Origin: Nemertoderma westbladi
Taxonomy: Eukaryota > Xenacoelomorpha > Nemertodermatida > Nemertodermatidae
Assembly: GCA_032718475.1 (NCBI GenBank)
Contig: JAUCBJ010000434.1
Location: 1-64,000 of the forward strand
DNA length: 64,000 bases
Direction of reading: 5' to 3'
Part shown: positions 1 to 11,879 of the stretch, in pieces
How positions within the stretch are numbered: the stretch's first letter is position 1
Layout of the letters: each line of letters begins with the position of its first letter
Position numbers and translations under genes: made by a program
Notes under the pieces: generated by a model
Seen by the model: the letters and a program-made list of their open reading frames with translations, nothing else
Databases searched by the model: none
What the model was told of the DNA's origin: nothing

Positions 1-1170
1 GAAGGTCCGAATGGGATGGAGGTCCGAAACACCTATAAGATAGAATAAGTTAAATATTTGACGCTGTTTTAGATATAACTGTTTATCTGGAGAAAGTGCG
101 TTGAAAAATTGATTTAAACATAGAATCTCGCAAGTTGCGTTGCTCCTCGTTAATACAGTGTCCCATACAGTTTAGGCTATGCTTGCTCTGTTTGAATGAT
201 GGCTTATCCAAGCAGCGTTTTTAAATTTAAATTACATGTAGCTCAGAATGAATTTGTTAATACGTTTGCCATAATATATATATATACTAAAATATTATAT
301 AATATGAAAATAGGCATACAACAGTACCAGTTCCTAGTGATGTTCCTAGCAATAGTGGCTATGGATTGGCATACAATACAGTTTCATACACAGCAGTAGG
401 ACGTGAAAGTTATATATTAAATTAACTAGATAAAATTATATTTATTTTATATTAACTATATTAAATAATTATGTTTCCCAAGTTGCCTTGGTTTCCATTT
501 ATCGACAACTGAAGGATGAAAGCCGGAGTTGGGCTAGGCTGCAGGATTTAAAGCACTGTGCCCAAACAGTAGTATTCTTGTAAATTCTTGTATTAATTTT
601 ACGGTTTATAGCAATTGATAAAAAACCAAGGAGAACTCATAGAGCACACCTATATAAAATGTTAAAGAACATACAAACAAAGATAAATAAAAAACATAAA
701 CAAAAAATAAACGAAACGATGAATTAGAAACAAGTTTACAAAAAAAAAAGCACAATGAATGAAGGATGATATGATTAGTTATGGGACTTAAACAGTCTAA
801 GAATAAATTTTAATGCAATAATGAAATTAATTAGTTTACATGATGGTAACTAGAGAGCAACGTGCAGTCATGTGATTTAAAACAGTCTAAAAATAATTAC
901 TATACATGATGAATAATAAAAAAGCACAACGAGCAGTCAATGAGCAGTCGTGTTATTAAACAGTCTAAAAAAAATAAAAATCATATGTCAATAATAGAAA
1001 TAATTAACAAGATGATGGTAATAATAAAATGAATTCAATTATCAATTATGAATAGAAATCAATTATGATATGGTACAACGTAAGCAATCCGGTGATTTAA
1101 TTATCAGTAGAGTTTTAAGATTTAAGATAAGAATAGGATAAGAATAAAAATTGTATATTGATTATTTTAT
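1..1170. other. AT-rich non-coding stretch
   Basis: No convincing gene is seen. The stretch is AT-rich with short poly(A) and TA runs. Between about 770 and 1000 the phrase 'aaacagtctaa' recurs about three times, suggesting a decayed tandem repeat. The short open frame at 196-399 has no recognisable domain and its composition follows the AT-rich background. Confidence 0.6.
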
Positions 1171-1500
1171 TAGTAATTAGTAATTTTATTAAAAGTCATT
1201 AATGTGCTGCATCAATAATGGAGTTGGAGTTATTTTTTCTCATTGCAGTGTAACCAATACACCCTGGGTGATCTGGAATGGCACTCAAAAAGCCATCCAG
1301 TAGACGCTTAAATGCTGCAATGGAACATCCCGTTTGATTACGTACTCGACGGGGTATAGAATTGAATAATTTAGGACCCATCACGCAAACACTGTCGTCA
1401 TATAGAGATCTCACACGACCAATTCCATGTAAAGGGGGTATAACATACAAACGACCACGTCTGTCACTTATGTAATATTTAATAGCGGCGCTGGTGTTCG
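1170..1500 (-). pseudogene. LINE (CR1/L2-like) reverse-transcriptase C-terminal fragment
   Basis: The minus-strand frame 1450-1199 encodes a peptide with the series GPKLFNSIPRRVRNQT, then AAFKRLLDGFL and IPDHPG. This arrangement (LFN.LP..iRn, FK..Ld.fL, iPD) is the usual C-terminal tail of CR1/L2/Jockey-type non-LTR retrotransposon ORF2 proteins, downstream of the RT domain. Only the tail is present; no RT core is found upstream on this strand, so it is a 5'-truncated relic. It is unlikely to be a host gene because the match is only to the mobile-element tail. Confidence 0.6.
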
Positions 1501-1797
1501 TTAGGTTGGGAACAATTTTTTCGAGAACCTTCCATACATATATAACTACAATAATATATATATATATAAAGTGCTACCCCATCTAGGGATAGAAACAGGG
1601 CTTCCTAATTGGAAGCCTAGGAATGTCTCCACTAGACCAAGCTGCTGCTGCATATTTTTTAATAGCTATATATATTATTATAGTTCTAAAGTGAATGGTT
1701 ATTTATACATCACCAACACTTTAAAATGGTCATACTCACAAGTCTTCGAGAGCCAGATAGTTTCCTATTATAATTGTCGTTTGGAACAACTTTTGTG

Positions 1798-1900
1798 AAA
1801 GTCGGCAATGATGTCCAAGCTGGATAGAACTGGTGACCTCCAGTTTGGAAGTCAAGCAAGCACTCTAATCATTCCGCTAGTGGTTCAGGTAAAAGGTAGA
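1798..1900 (-). mobile_element. tRNA-derived SINE fragment
   Basis: Read on the minus strand, this stretch has an A-box-like 'gattagagtgcttgc' followed by 'gacttccaaactggagg' and a B-box-like 'ccagttctatcc', the layout of a tRNA-derived SINE head. It is degenerate (the B box lacks the GGTTCGA form), so it is probably an old copy rather than a functional tRNA gene. Confidence 0.45.
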
Positions 1901-4900
1901 CCTGGAAATATTACCTGATACCTTGTATGTCCGCAATTTACGTCCTAATGGCATGGCCTCCCATTTGTCAATACCATCATCTGCAACCACTGTGCTCTAT
2001 CCAACTGTACTTGGCCGTCATTACACCCGCAACAATGAAATCCAACAATAAAGATAGTTTCCTAGTCACATTTATTGCATGAATATTGAATATACATAAT
2101 CTGTTTTGAACAATATCCTGTTTTGAACCCAAATCCCCACCCCAAATACAGATTACACTATAATAGAGGTAACAAATAACCAATAGGTTAGAGCATAGTA
2201 ATGACCAATGGGATTCACTTTTCCACTATTAAGTATTAATATAATTCATTTAATGCCCACTCACTGGCTTCTACCATTCCTACCCATTGGTATTTATCAT
2301 ATTTGCTGCAGGTGCTAGTTAAGTTATTACTAGGCATTAGCTGGATATTAAGTAAGAAATATGTTACTTCCATTAACTTACCTCTTTACTACAGTATATA
2401 GTACATTAGCTCAGCTGATGCAATGACTGAATGTACACGTAGAATACTACTGTATACGGGATATTACCAACCCACCACAACGCAGACGAGAATGCAAAAG
2501 ATGCAACTTGGTATGTGCATTACATTTAGATAATTAACAGCAAAGAAAAGTTGTAAACAGCTTTATGTTATTGAGTATTATTAGCTACTCGTGCTAAACC
2601 TGCCCTCGATTATGTTATTAACTACAATAATACTATTTATTCAATTTTTAAAAGCAGTGGGTTTCTGCTTTCTGTAGGTAGACATGGTGAGTATGGAGTG
2701 GCGGGGTAGTCGTGATGCGTGGTTGTATGTGGCGATGACCGATGGTCAGTGTGCGTGGTATTATTACTACCCATTTTGTGATATAATTAATATTCAAAGA
2801 AAGTGTTTTAAGTGCTATGTTCTGTATTGTATGTATTATTATTTTCTTTGCCTACTGGTTTATAGTTCTAAGCCGAGGTGATGCTAAGTAAGTATATATT
2901 ATCTTGTTGTAGTATCTGTACAACTTGATTTAGAAAATATACATCATATTATATTATATAATATTATAAAGCGATTGGGAGTACCCCCTTTCTCCAACAC
3001 AAAATTTTTAATTTCAATAAAAAATCCTACGAAATTTGGTATGATGAGAAGTATCCTAATGAGACTGACATGACAACAATACCCAGTATTGGTAAGTTCC
3101 AAAATTTTTTTCGTTGGGGTGGATGTATGCCAGTATCCACACCCTTGCCTACGCCCTCCAGTTCACTGATGTTGCTTTGAATTACAGTCCCACTGATTAA
3201 CTGACTGTCACACGCTGATTCGCCTATCTGTAGAATTCCACGTAGAAATTCCTTTTCAATCAAAATTTTATTGGAATTTTATATTATTATACATATATTG
3301 TATTTTTAAAATTCCTTATTAAATGTTTTATAGCTCTTATTTATATCTTTGTTACATGTCAGATACTAATTCGTTTATTATCTGTATTATTATTATATAT
3401 TATCTGTAACCTTGGTTTTTAGTGACAACCTGGAATTAGTTCCTCATATGGGGCTCAACCGCAAAGTAAATAGAACATTAGAAAGTATGGTATACTTCAC
3501 ACTACCATGATGGAATGTTGTGTAAGTTTACATCGATCGGTGTTGAACCTGAAACCCCAGACGGAATGGTATTAGAATATTATTTATTATTGGTGTTAAA
3601 GCTGTGCCCAACAAAAAGTTAGAATATTATGTCACACTATCTGACATGCACGCACCATTAGGTCCAATTGTTCTATTGTATTTATTTTATCGAATTAGTT
3701 GGATTTGCGCTCTCCTTAATAAAAACACAAAAATAATAATGGAGGTCCTGACCCAGCAAGCATATGCATTCCATTGCAAAGGAACTGAAGTGACATCAAT
3801 TATTAGAAAACTCAACAAACCATGACATGACGGATCATACTTGAACTTTACTGGATTTGGGACTTCATATAAAATTGGCCATAAAACATATTAAAACATG
3901 AAGTAACTTCGGTCGTACTGATCAGTTTGAGCTGAACCAAATACCTTTAAACATTACTTTGTTTAATTCAGATAAAACTGACAATAAAAATTATTCAAAG
4001 AAGAGGCCTATTGTACGGTTCAGGAATATGTTGAAGTTCTTAATCTGTAAATATAATTTAATTAATTAATTAATTATAATTTAAGGTCCATTCACATAAC
4101 GTATGTCTAGGTGAAGTATGTGTATGTAAGGGTAGAAGCGATTCTAGTTTTATTTGTAAATTTCAATTCGTCGTTAGCCACATATATCCAGACATACACA
4201 CATACCTTATGTTATCTTATGTTACCTTATGCTCTCATATTTAATTTTACATTGTTCCATTGAACTAATTAATAAACTATGTATTGTTTAAAGAATAATA
4301 TATTCTTCAATGTGCATCTTTTTGTCTGATAGTGATGTCGATTATTTTATTAGGCAGTGCGTTCCTTTCATTTGTAATGCCTTTAAAAAAGAGAGTATCG
4401 GTTTCGATGGATTTATAATTAGGGAGGTGAAGGAAGGTTTGAAGCACTAGCTCTGGTTCTGTAACTCTGGACTCTGTTGAATTCGGACACCATATACTTT
4501 ATGCACATGGTTAATGCGCAAGTTTGCTGAGTGTTGAGGGTTTATTTACCCTCTTTATTTTATAAGTTGTTTCTTTGTGTAGTACATTAGGACATGTCAA
4601 GCTGTGGTAGAGGGTGCTCAGTCGCAGGAATCTTGAGTTCATGTCCCTAAGAAATATAATCTAAGACTAAAACTATATGACTCCAATTATGTCCTCATTA
4701 CCACTAACCTGTGACCATGTCCGATCTGTTTCCTTCCTGATAAGGATCCATGTCATCCTCCCCTCAAATACTTTGGGTTTTTCCATTAGTTTATTCACCA
4801 TAAAAATTAAATGAGACAAAATAGTGCTGCCTGAAGCTAGCCTGACATTCCAGATTGTCCGTAAAAAATAGTGAAACTCAGGGAACTATCGGTTGTGGAT

Positions 4901-5530
4901 ATTGTTGACTTGTCAGTTCCAACAACTCAATCATCGATTTGACAGCACTGACAACTTGAAGATTGAGTTGCCATCGCTGAAAACTGCAAGTGCAACATCT
5001 TGTCAGTGCTAATAACTCGAATATCAGATAATCTAACTGCAGAATGAAGTATTCCATCCGTACCAACATAAGTGTAGTTAGTGCTGGTAAGAATGTTACA
5101 GATTGGCTTTCCCATAATTATACAAAAAAAATACAGGATGTTTTTATACACTGAAAGCAAAGGGAAAAGGGACTTTTGATGTTATCAGAAATCATCCCTC
5201 TCCAGAGGAAAATCACAGCCTGCTCAGTAACCTGCTCCTTTCCCTAAATTGGTAATTAAACTTAAACATTGGGACGAAATATTATTCGTCGAAATAAGAT
5301 TTGCATCAAGTTTCCCCCGTCTCCTAAAATAATCATTTGTGCAGTACATTTTTCCTTCGCTAATAATAATTAATTATATGTCAATGAATGAATTGAATGA
5401 ATAATTTTTGGCTAGTTCGATATGAAGCATTCAATCACAACCGACAACTAAACCTCTCCCTCCATACAGCCATCGAGAAAGCAGAATTACTCTTGGCCAG
5501 TTCACAACAGACAACCCACCCCAATCAAGG
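1901..5530. other. Non-coding, AT-rich intergenic region
   Basis: No gene with a recognisable domain is seen in this 3.6-kb stretch. It holds short TA-rich runs (2950-2970, 3280-3400) and an AATT microsatellite near 4057-4075. Several short open frames exist, such as 2684-2881 and 3604-3825, but none has a domain, signal peptide or repeat that would support it. Confidence 0.55.
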
Positions 5531-5539
5531 TTACGCGAA

Positions 5540-5600
5540 CTTTGTACCAATTGGGTTGCGAACTTTGTTCCAATAGATGCGAACTTTGTTCCAATCAACT
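5540..5600. repeat. Inverted copies of the 21-bp minisatellite
   Basis: Three copies of a motif of the form gcgaactttgttccaat occur here. This is the reverse complement of the 21-bp unit that forms the array at 6146-6440, so the same satellite unit lies in opposite orientations about 550 bp apart. Confidence 0.8.
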
Positions 5601-6145
5601 TTATATTTTAAAAATTACCCTTGATATTTCAACTACTTAATGATATAATATAAAAAAGTTTTACGCAAAATATAATAAAGTTTTGTCAGTCTGGAAGCAT
5701 TGGGTACTTTTAGAAGGATAAGGACACGTCTGTGCTAATTGGCCAGTTAAACAGACTGACGGGAATCACCTGGGGCAATATTACACTGCAGTTATCTACC
5801 ACTGTCTCTTATCAATACAGATGCCGTCACGGTCTAGCAATTAACAAATAGGTTTCTTTCAAATTACTTACTTTCAGAATATCACAATTCACCCGTGTGA
5901 TAATGCAAGCTTACGTGATCAGGCGAAACTTGTCCATTCTCTATAAAGAGCATCACATACTGTAGTCTCTACACCAGACGTCTCGCCTCACACTATAAGG
6001 CTTAATAATCTGATAAGTTATGGACTACATCACTGAAGTAAATAGTTGGTATATCTATTCGTAATCGTAACATTTCATTGTTATGCCGGTATTCTTATAT
6101 TAGTTATTAAAAACCTAGTGGGTGTGGTTCATTGGAAAAAAATTC

Positions 6146-6440
6146 GTATCCTATTGGAACAAATTTCGCATCTTATTGGAACAAATTTCGCATCATATTG
6201 GAATAAAGTTCGCAACTATTTGAACAAAGATCGCAACTATAGGAACAAAGTTCGCAACTATTGGAACAAAGTTTGCAACTATTGGAACAAAGTTCGCAAC
6301 TATTGGAACAAAGTTCGCAACTATTGAAGCAAAGTTCGCAACTATTGGATCAAAGTTTGTAACTATTGGAACAAAGTTCGCAACTATTGGAACAAAGTTC
6401 GCAACCCTTTGGAACAAAGTTCGCAAAAGTAGGTTTTGGA
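6146..6440. repeat. 21-bp minisatellite array
   Basis: About 13 tandem copies of a 21-bp unit, tattggaacaaagttcgcaa plus c, with scattered substitutions. Because 21 is a multiple of three, both strands stay open and give spurious periodic peptides (a NYWNKVR repeat on plus and ANFVPIV on minus). I treat these peptides as satellite translation, not as a protein. Confidence 0.85.
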
Positions 6441-7307
6441 ACAAAGTACAGTAGAAGCCCAATCAACACTCCAGCTTGCTTGCTACCTCTCTGTGTCCAG
6501 CTAGCTCCAGTAGAGTTCAATAATTACCTTAACGTTGCTATGATACAGATAAAAATCCTTCCCCATTCACTAACATAGGCAAATTCGATCCTGCTTGGGT
6601 GAATATGACATATTTATACACTATTTAATTTTTAATCAATAAATAATCATCAGAAAATCAGAAAATAAAAACTTTGTGAGAATGGGACACGGCGATTCGA
6701 CCCGTGCTATTTTTATACGTTACATTTCTTTGTAGGCCTATAGTTGACCACCACGTAGAGCACGTTTCCTTCCAAGCCAATATTAATGTGCACAAACATA
6801 CAGACAAACACACAAACGTTTTTTTGGCAGCAAGAACCCCTGACTGTCTTCTAATTGAACAGCACCGTTACTGCGGGGCGGGTACGGCAGTATAGCAAGA
6901 GTATACGACATAGGAATAGGGATAAAGACAGCCAATAGTTCAGCGATAAGATATAACAATAATCAATATATGATCGAAATCGCAATAAATAATTAAAATT
7001 AGATTGTATGCCATTGTATTTTAGTGTATGTGATCGTTTGTGGTTGCATGTCCAGGTCGGCCATTTTTGACTGTATGTAACTGTATGGTATGCCTCAAAT
7101 CGAACTAGCCATTATTTTTAAAGATTTTGGCAAATTCTAGTGCAAATCTCATTCCATTAAGATAAAATGTCATTATTTTTACTGAGTCGCCTTTTGTAAC
7201 ATTCTTATACATGATTAGAACTATTAATTATAGTGAGCATTTTTAATTAATATAAAATATTAGAGCTATGATGTGATTAATTGATGCACCATAGTGAAGT
7301 AAAATGA
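6441..7307. other. Intergenic region upstream of receptor 1
   Basis: No coding domain is seen. The stretch lies between the 21-bp minisatellite and the first receptor gene and presumably contains the promoter and any 5' untranslated exon of that gene, but I cannot identify a defined promoter element. Confidence 0.45.
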
Positions 7308-7320
7308 CTTTTTTTTTACA
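7308..7320 (+). promoter_or_regulatory. Possible 3' splice acceptor before receptor 1
   Basis: A pyrimidine run (ttttttttta) ends in 'cag' about 25 bases upstream of the receptor ATG at 7346. This fits a 3' splice site, so the gene may have a non-coding 5' exon although its coding region is a single exon. The call rests only on this local pattern. Confidence 0.35.
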
Positions 7321-7345
7321 GTGGTTGATTTGGAAATAAGTAAAA

Positions 7346-8509
7346 ATGTTATCGAAATTATTATATTTTGCATTTGTTATATTTATGATGTTGACAATCA
7401 TGCCACAATGCAATACAGAGTTGAAAGAGGCCGCCTATCTTACTGAAATCGTATTGGGATCAAATTACAACAAATTGGAAAAGCCAAGTGGTGGGATTCC
7501 ATTTGTTGTTAATATTAGTATTGGCATATATGGTATTACTAGCATTGATGAAATTACACAATCATACAAGGTAGACTTCTACTTTAGAATGTCCTGGATA
7601 GATAATCGACTTTCTTACAATCATACTAACAACAACAACAATTCTATAATATTCAGTGGTGGATTTTCAGATTTAATTTGGAAACCTGATTTATACTTTC
7701 CTAACACGATTGAGATGAACGTTTTCAAAGAACCAATGCCTAATATTTATTTATCAGTAAGTACTGATGGCACTGTATCTCATTCCCAAAGAATAAGAGC
7801 ACATATAAAATGCATGGTCGACTTCATGTTCTATCCAATGGACACACAGATGTGTCCATTGCGAATGGAGAGTTATGCATATCCAATTGAAGTTGTAGTT
7901 TATAAGTTTAATATCACCAATTCTGTGCAGGTATTTGGGGAATATGGATTGTCAATGACTGATCATAACAACATCCTTCAGTCAGATGTGAGTTGGAAGG
8001 AGGAAAAGGCATTATATCCATATGGTTACTTTTCTAAACTAGAAATTATGTTTCCATTTTACCGTTTAACAACAGCCTATATACTATCTATATACTTCCC
8101 TTTCAACCTTGTGGTTATTTTATCTTGGATTCAGTTTTGGGTTGATTACCGTTCCGTGCCAGCCAGAGCTGCTCTATCAGTGACAACTCTTCTAACTTTG
8201 ACTACTCTCGTTCTGAACACATATTCTCGTTTACCCAAAGTATCTTATATTAAATCATTGGATATATTATTTGCTATTGGTTATATATATGTTTTTGGAA
8301 GTTTAGTTGAATTTGCAATGATATGTCATTATGGAAAACAGTCCGTGAATAAAGTTGTGGGAAACTCGAACTCAAATAAAAATATTATCCCATGTTCTGT
8401 GTTGAGTTTTCCAATAAAAATTGATAACATATCAAAAATACTGTTTCCTGTAACATATGTAATAATTATATCCATTTACTTTTGTCTATTTATACTTTTA
8501 CATCCATAA
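7346..8509 (+). CDS. Cys-loop ligand-gated ion channel (GABA-A/glycine receptor-like), receptor 1
   Basis: This is a 387-residue single-exon protein with the full fold of a pentameric ligand-gated channel subunit. It has a hydrophobic signal peptide (about residues 1-22), then the extracellular ligand domain with WKPDLYF at 112-118. The Cys-loop runs C156 to C170 with the core FYPMDTQ. Four membrane segments follow: M1 about 242-264, M2 about 272-294, M3 about 304-327, M4 about 364-384. The start of M2 reads VPARAALS; a PAR signature with a TT.LT.TTL pattern is typical of anion (chloride)-selective family members. No second cysteine pair like that of glycine or glutamate-gated chloride channels is seen, so it is nearer the GABA-A type. 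The M3-M4 loop is only about 36 residues, far shorter than usual. Several N-X-S/T sites lie in the ectodomain. Ligand identity cannot be told from sequence. Confidence 0.9.
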   Translation: MLSKLLYFAFVIFMMLTIMPQCNTELKEAAYLTEIVLGSNYNKLEKPSGGIPFVVNISIGIYGITSIDEITQSYKVDFYFRMSWIDNRLSYNHTNNNNNSIIFSGGFSDLIWKPDLYFPNTIEMNVFKEPMPNIYLSVSTDGTVSHSQRIRAHIKCMVDFMFYPMDTQMCPLRMESYAYPIEVVVYKFNITNSVQVFGEYGLSMTDHNNILQSDVSWKEEKALYPYGYFSKLEIMFPFYRLTTAYILSIYFPFNLVVILSWIQFWVDYRSVPARAALSVTTLLTLTTLVLNTYSRLPKVSYIKSLDILFAIGYIYVFGSLVEFAMICHYGKQSVNKVVGNSNSNKNIIPCSVLSFPIKIDNISKILFPVTYVIIISIYFCLFILLHP

Positions 8510-8582
8510 AACTGTTTTCAAATACTATTATAATATATGTGTTTTATTATCAATTAAAATATCGATAAAATCAATATTATTT

Positions 8583-8588
8583 AATAAA
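8583..8588 (+). terminator. Candidate polyadenylation signal of receptor 1
   Basis: An AATAAA hexamer lies about 75 bases after the stop codon of receptor 1 in AT-rich sequence, a plausible distance for mRNA 3'-end formation. AT-rich DNA produces this hexamer often by chance. Confidence 0.35.
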
Positions 8589-8759
8589 TATTACACCAAC
8601 ATTATATAGAAATACAGTACTACGTGTACATATTGTATATTATTATATATTTTAATAAATAATATAAAAGGGGAAAGTAAATTTATAATAAAAATTAGGT
8701 TTAGGTATTGTTGTCTAAACAACAACAATTAAATATGATAGCACTTAAATTGGTTCAAA

Positions 8760-8812
8760 CTTTTATTAGCTTAAATTCAAAGATAATTATCCACTGAGAA
8801 GATGGATATTTA
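8760..8812 (+). repeat. Left copy of 53-bp direct repeat flanking a LINE
   Basis: These 53 bases recur at 11100-11152 with four mismatches. Both copies start cttttattagctta and contain agataattatcc. They directly bracket the LINE at 8813-11099, so they read as a long, aged target-site duplication. Confidence 0.8.
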
Positions 8813-11099
8813 CTACTACTACTAAGTCGAGCGAAGTCGGACAGTGGAAATGAGATCCTTCCAGGCTTCCCGATTCTCCATAGTTGTCGCAATTTCGTTT
8901 CTCCCAAGTTCAGTATCCCTTTCAAGTTGATCTATATATGTTATGGCTGGTCGTCCACGACTACGCTTTCCATGAGTTGGTTGCCAGAAAAGAAGATCTG
9001 GTATGACCTCATCTTTACTTCGCCAGCAGTGCCCACTGAATCTTAATCTGCGTTCACGGAGGGTGGTTGATACAGGTGGTATTGTACCATAAAGCTCGCG
9101 TTTATCATGTGTTGTCTCCAGCTGGTGTTTAGGGCTGCCCTTAGTAGTCTTGTGTAGCAACCATCAATTCGTTGTTCAAGTGATTTAGTCAGTGTCCAGG
9201 TCTCACCCCCGTATAAAAATACACTTTCCACTGTGGCTCGAAAGAACTTAGTCTTCAGGTGCCTGGAGAGATCTGATTTCCAGATGGTATCCATTTTTTA
9301 TAGAGCTACCCAAGCCTTTGCTTTCCTAACTTCTATGTCTTTTTTGCTACTCTCTATCCATGATCCAAGGTACTGGAAGTCGTCAACCTTCCTTAGTTGA
9401 TTATTGTCAATGGTTGTCAAGTTTCCATCAACATTAAAGGTCATGAATTCGGTCTTGGTAGCATTTATATGCAATCGAACCTCCTTAGCAGCCCTCTCCA
9501 CTTTATTTAGTAGAAGCTGTGCATATGTGGGTATTAGAGAGCAGGGCGATGTCATCTGCAAAGTCGGTGTCTGTGACTGCAGTTGCCGGATATCTACTAC
9601 TTCTGCATTCTTGAAGTGTGAATCCCAGGTCACCCTTTGTGGCTGTCCTCATTGCGTAATCCAGCACAATTACAAATAGTAATGGTGCTAATGTGTCACC
9701 TTGCAGTACCCCAGCGAGGATTAAGAAATACTCAGTTTCACCATCCAGTGAGAGTACCTGTGCTTCTGTGTCACAATATAACAATCCAGTGCCAGCAACA
9801 ATTACTTCTGGTATTCCATAAGCTCTTAGGATTTCAAGCATTTTGCCTCTATGGATGGAGTCGAATGCCTTCTTGAAGTCCACAAAAGTCATGACTGCGG
9901 GGAGATTCTTCGACTTAATTCCTTCAATCAGTCTCCGTAGTGCAAGTATCTGAGCTATTGTTGATCTACTTGGTCGAAATCCGTTTTGGCTCTTACGCAG
10001 TAGTTTCTCTATGTGAGGCCTAATCCTATATAGAATCATTTTATTGTATATTTTGGCAGCTACCACAAGCAGACAGATCCCACGATAGTTTGTTGGTATA
10101 CCGAGGTCTCCTTTTTTGGGGGTAGGCTTTATTTGACCTTTAGTCCAAATTGGTGGTCTTTTTTTCCCTTTTTAACATCCGGTTGCAAACATTCAATAAT
10201 GGTCTGTTTAGCACTCCTGTTTTCCATACCTCCGCTGGGATTTCATCTAATCCACTCGCTTTATTATTGGACATGCTTTTAATGCTTCTCTGGAGTTCGG
10301 CAGGTGTGAAGTCCCCTGTTTCTATAGGTAGTGTCTTGTCATATATTTTCCTTGTAGGGCTGACCTCGATGTTTGGTGGCTGCCCAAGCAAGTTGCTGAA
10401 GTTATTTTTCCACTTCCCAACACGTTCTTCAGGGCTATCGGCTTTGAGGCACCCCTTTGCACAACTTTTCTGACCAGATACCTCATTTACAGTTTGCCAG
10501 GTAAGTCTTGATTGTTGCTGTATGTGAGCAGTTGTAATTGCTTCAATTTTATCCTGTATGTACTTTTCCTGGCTGATGTTGTATGCCAATTTAAGATCGT
10601 CCTTAGCTTTCTCAACCTTGTTAATGTTTTCTGTTGTTGGTTGTTCGGTTTTAACTTTATAGGCTATCTTAAGATCTTCTCTCTTACAAGTAACCTCAGA
10701 GTTTTGCCATGACACATACTGTTTTCGTTTGGGTTTCTTGGGGATAATATAAATACCCAAGGTAGTAAAAAATATTTCATGTCTGATACTTAGCTTAACA
10801 CCTGGCTGATTGCGTCCACTGGCTCCAGGCTATTAGCAGTCAGCCAGCTTCAGTCATCATTTATAACTATTGATTTAATTATGAAGGTGTATTGCAATTT
10901 CATATTTGTTTGATTGGAGAAATAAATATAATGAAATAATGATATGCCTCTTAGCTGATTCCTTGTGGGCTGTTATTATATTCTGGTATATTGAATCGGT
11001 GGAATGGTCTTCATCCATTGACTGAAATGCGTCAAAGCGGTTTTGAACTTCTACTGTGTAAGCATCCTTTACTGCATTGTCAGTTCCATGCATTGACAG
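8813..11099 (-). mobile_element. Dead, 5'-truncated non-LTR retrotransposon (APE-type LINE)
   Basis: The minus strand carries pieces of a LINE ORF2-like protein in shifting frames. 11093-10940 and 10760-10140 hold the linker and RT finger, ending in KASGLDEIPAEVWKTG. 10066-9503 holds the RT palm, with QNGFRPSRS, TFVDFKKAFDSIHR, AGVLQGDTLAPLLF and the catalytic FADD. 9633-9298, 9294-9043 and 9160-8822 hold the C-terminal region, with a LRFSGHCWRSKD-like segment. At least three frame changes break it, and the endonuclease domain is missing, so it is a 5'-truncated dead copy. The 3' end carries a (TAC)n tail at 8812-8822. Sequence between about 10770 and 10935 does not fit the ORF and may be a later small insertion. 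A clade near RTE is possible but not resolved. Confidence 0.85.
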
Positions 11100-11152
11100 C
11101 TTTTATTAGCTTATATTCAAAGATAATTATCCGCTGATAGGATGGATATTTA
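11100..11152 (+). repeat. Right copy of 53-bp direct repeat flanking a LINE
   Basis: This is the partner of 8760-8812, with four mismatches in 53 bases. It begins exactly where LINE-like sequence ends at the 5' (right) side, supporting a target-site duplication. Confidence 0.8.
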
Positions 11153-11839
11153 AATAACTAGGCGCTATCGCATGGATAATACCTCCTATAAAATAAATTA
11201 TTGGCTTCATCCAGGTATAATCTGTATTATGCAGTGCACTACTTTAAATCAAAATAATTCTGGAGTCCTCTTAACTGTAGTGGGACACCAGTGGCTCGCT
11301 GGCAATCTATACAGAAGGGTATTCAAGCTTTTTGATGCTATTGCCATTAGCAATATCATCATCATATCATTCATACACAGGATAATCAAACTCTATGGTC
11401 ACTCAAAAGTAATTTTTATTTGGCTATTAGGGCAGGAATTATACATAAAGGTATTTTTGTACAAAAATACATAAATTGATGACTTATTTCCTGTGCGATA
11501 CCCCTATAACTATTGTTACCAGAGGAAACTGTTGCTAATTTAGTTACCACTTAAGGATGCAAGGCAGAAATTCCCATCTCTAGTCATTTTAAAGCATCCA
11601 TACTAAGTTAAAACTCACCTGGCCCCTGGGATGAATACCATGATGAATATCATTCAAGGCTGCTGATTTAACCATTATGCTAAGGTGGAACTCAACCTAG
11701 TATGCAGTTATGGACGGACCAAGATTGTCGAATCCAATAGTATTCAAGATGACCAGAGGTTTATTTTGATCTTCAGCATGTGTTAAATGTCATGCCAGAA
11801 CATCATTGTTCTACATGACACCAGTTGTCCGGATGACAG
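11153..11839. other. Non-coding region; possible tRNA-like SINE remnant
   Basis: No gene is recognised. On the minus strand around 11620-11700 there is 'tagcataatggttaaatcagc' like an A box and a weak B-box-like 'ggtattcatccc' about 40 bases on, so a very degenerate SINE head is possible. Confidence 0.3.
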
Positions 11840-11879
11840 ATGACAATGACAATGGTCCGGATGACAGATGACAATGACA

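Noticed and set aside
6046-6462. Repetitive peptides on both strands (NYWNKVR and ANFVPIV)
   Set aside because: They are translations of the 21-bp minisatellite, whose length is a multiple of three.
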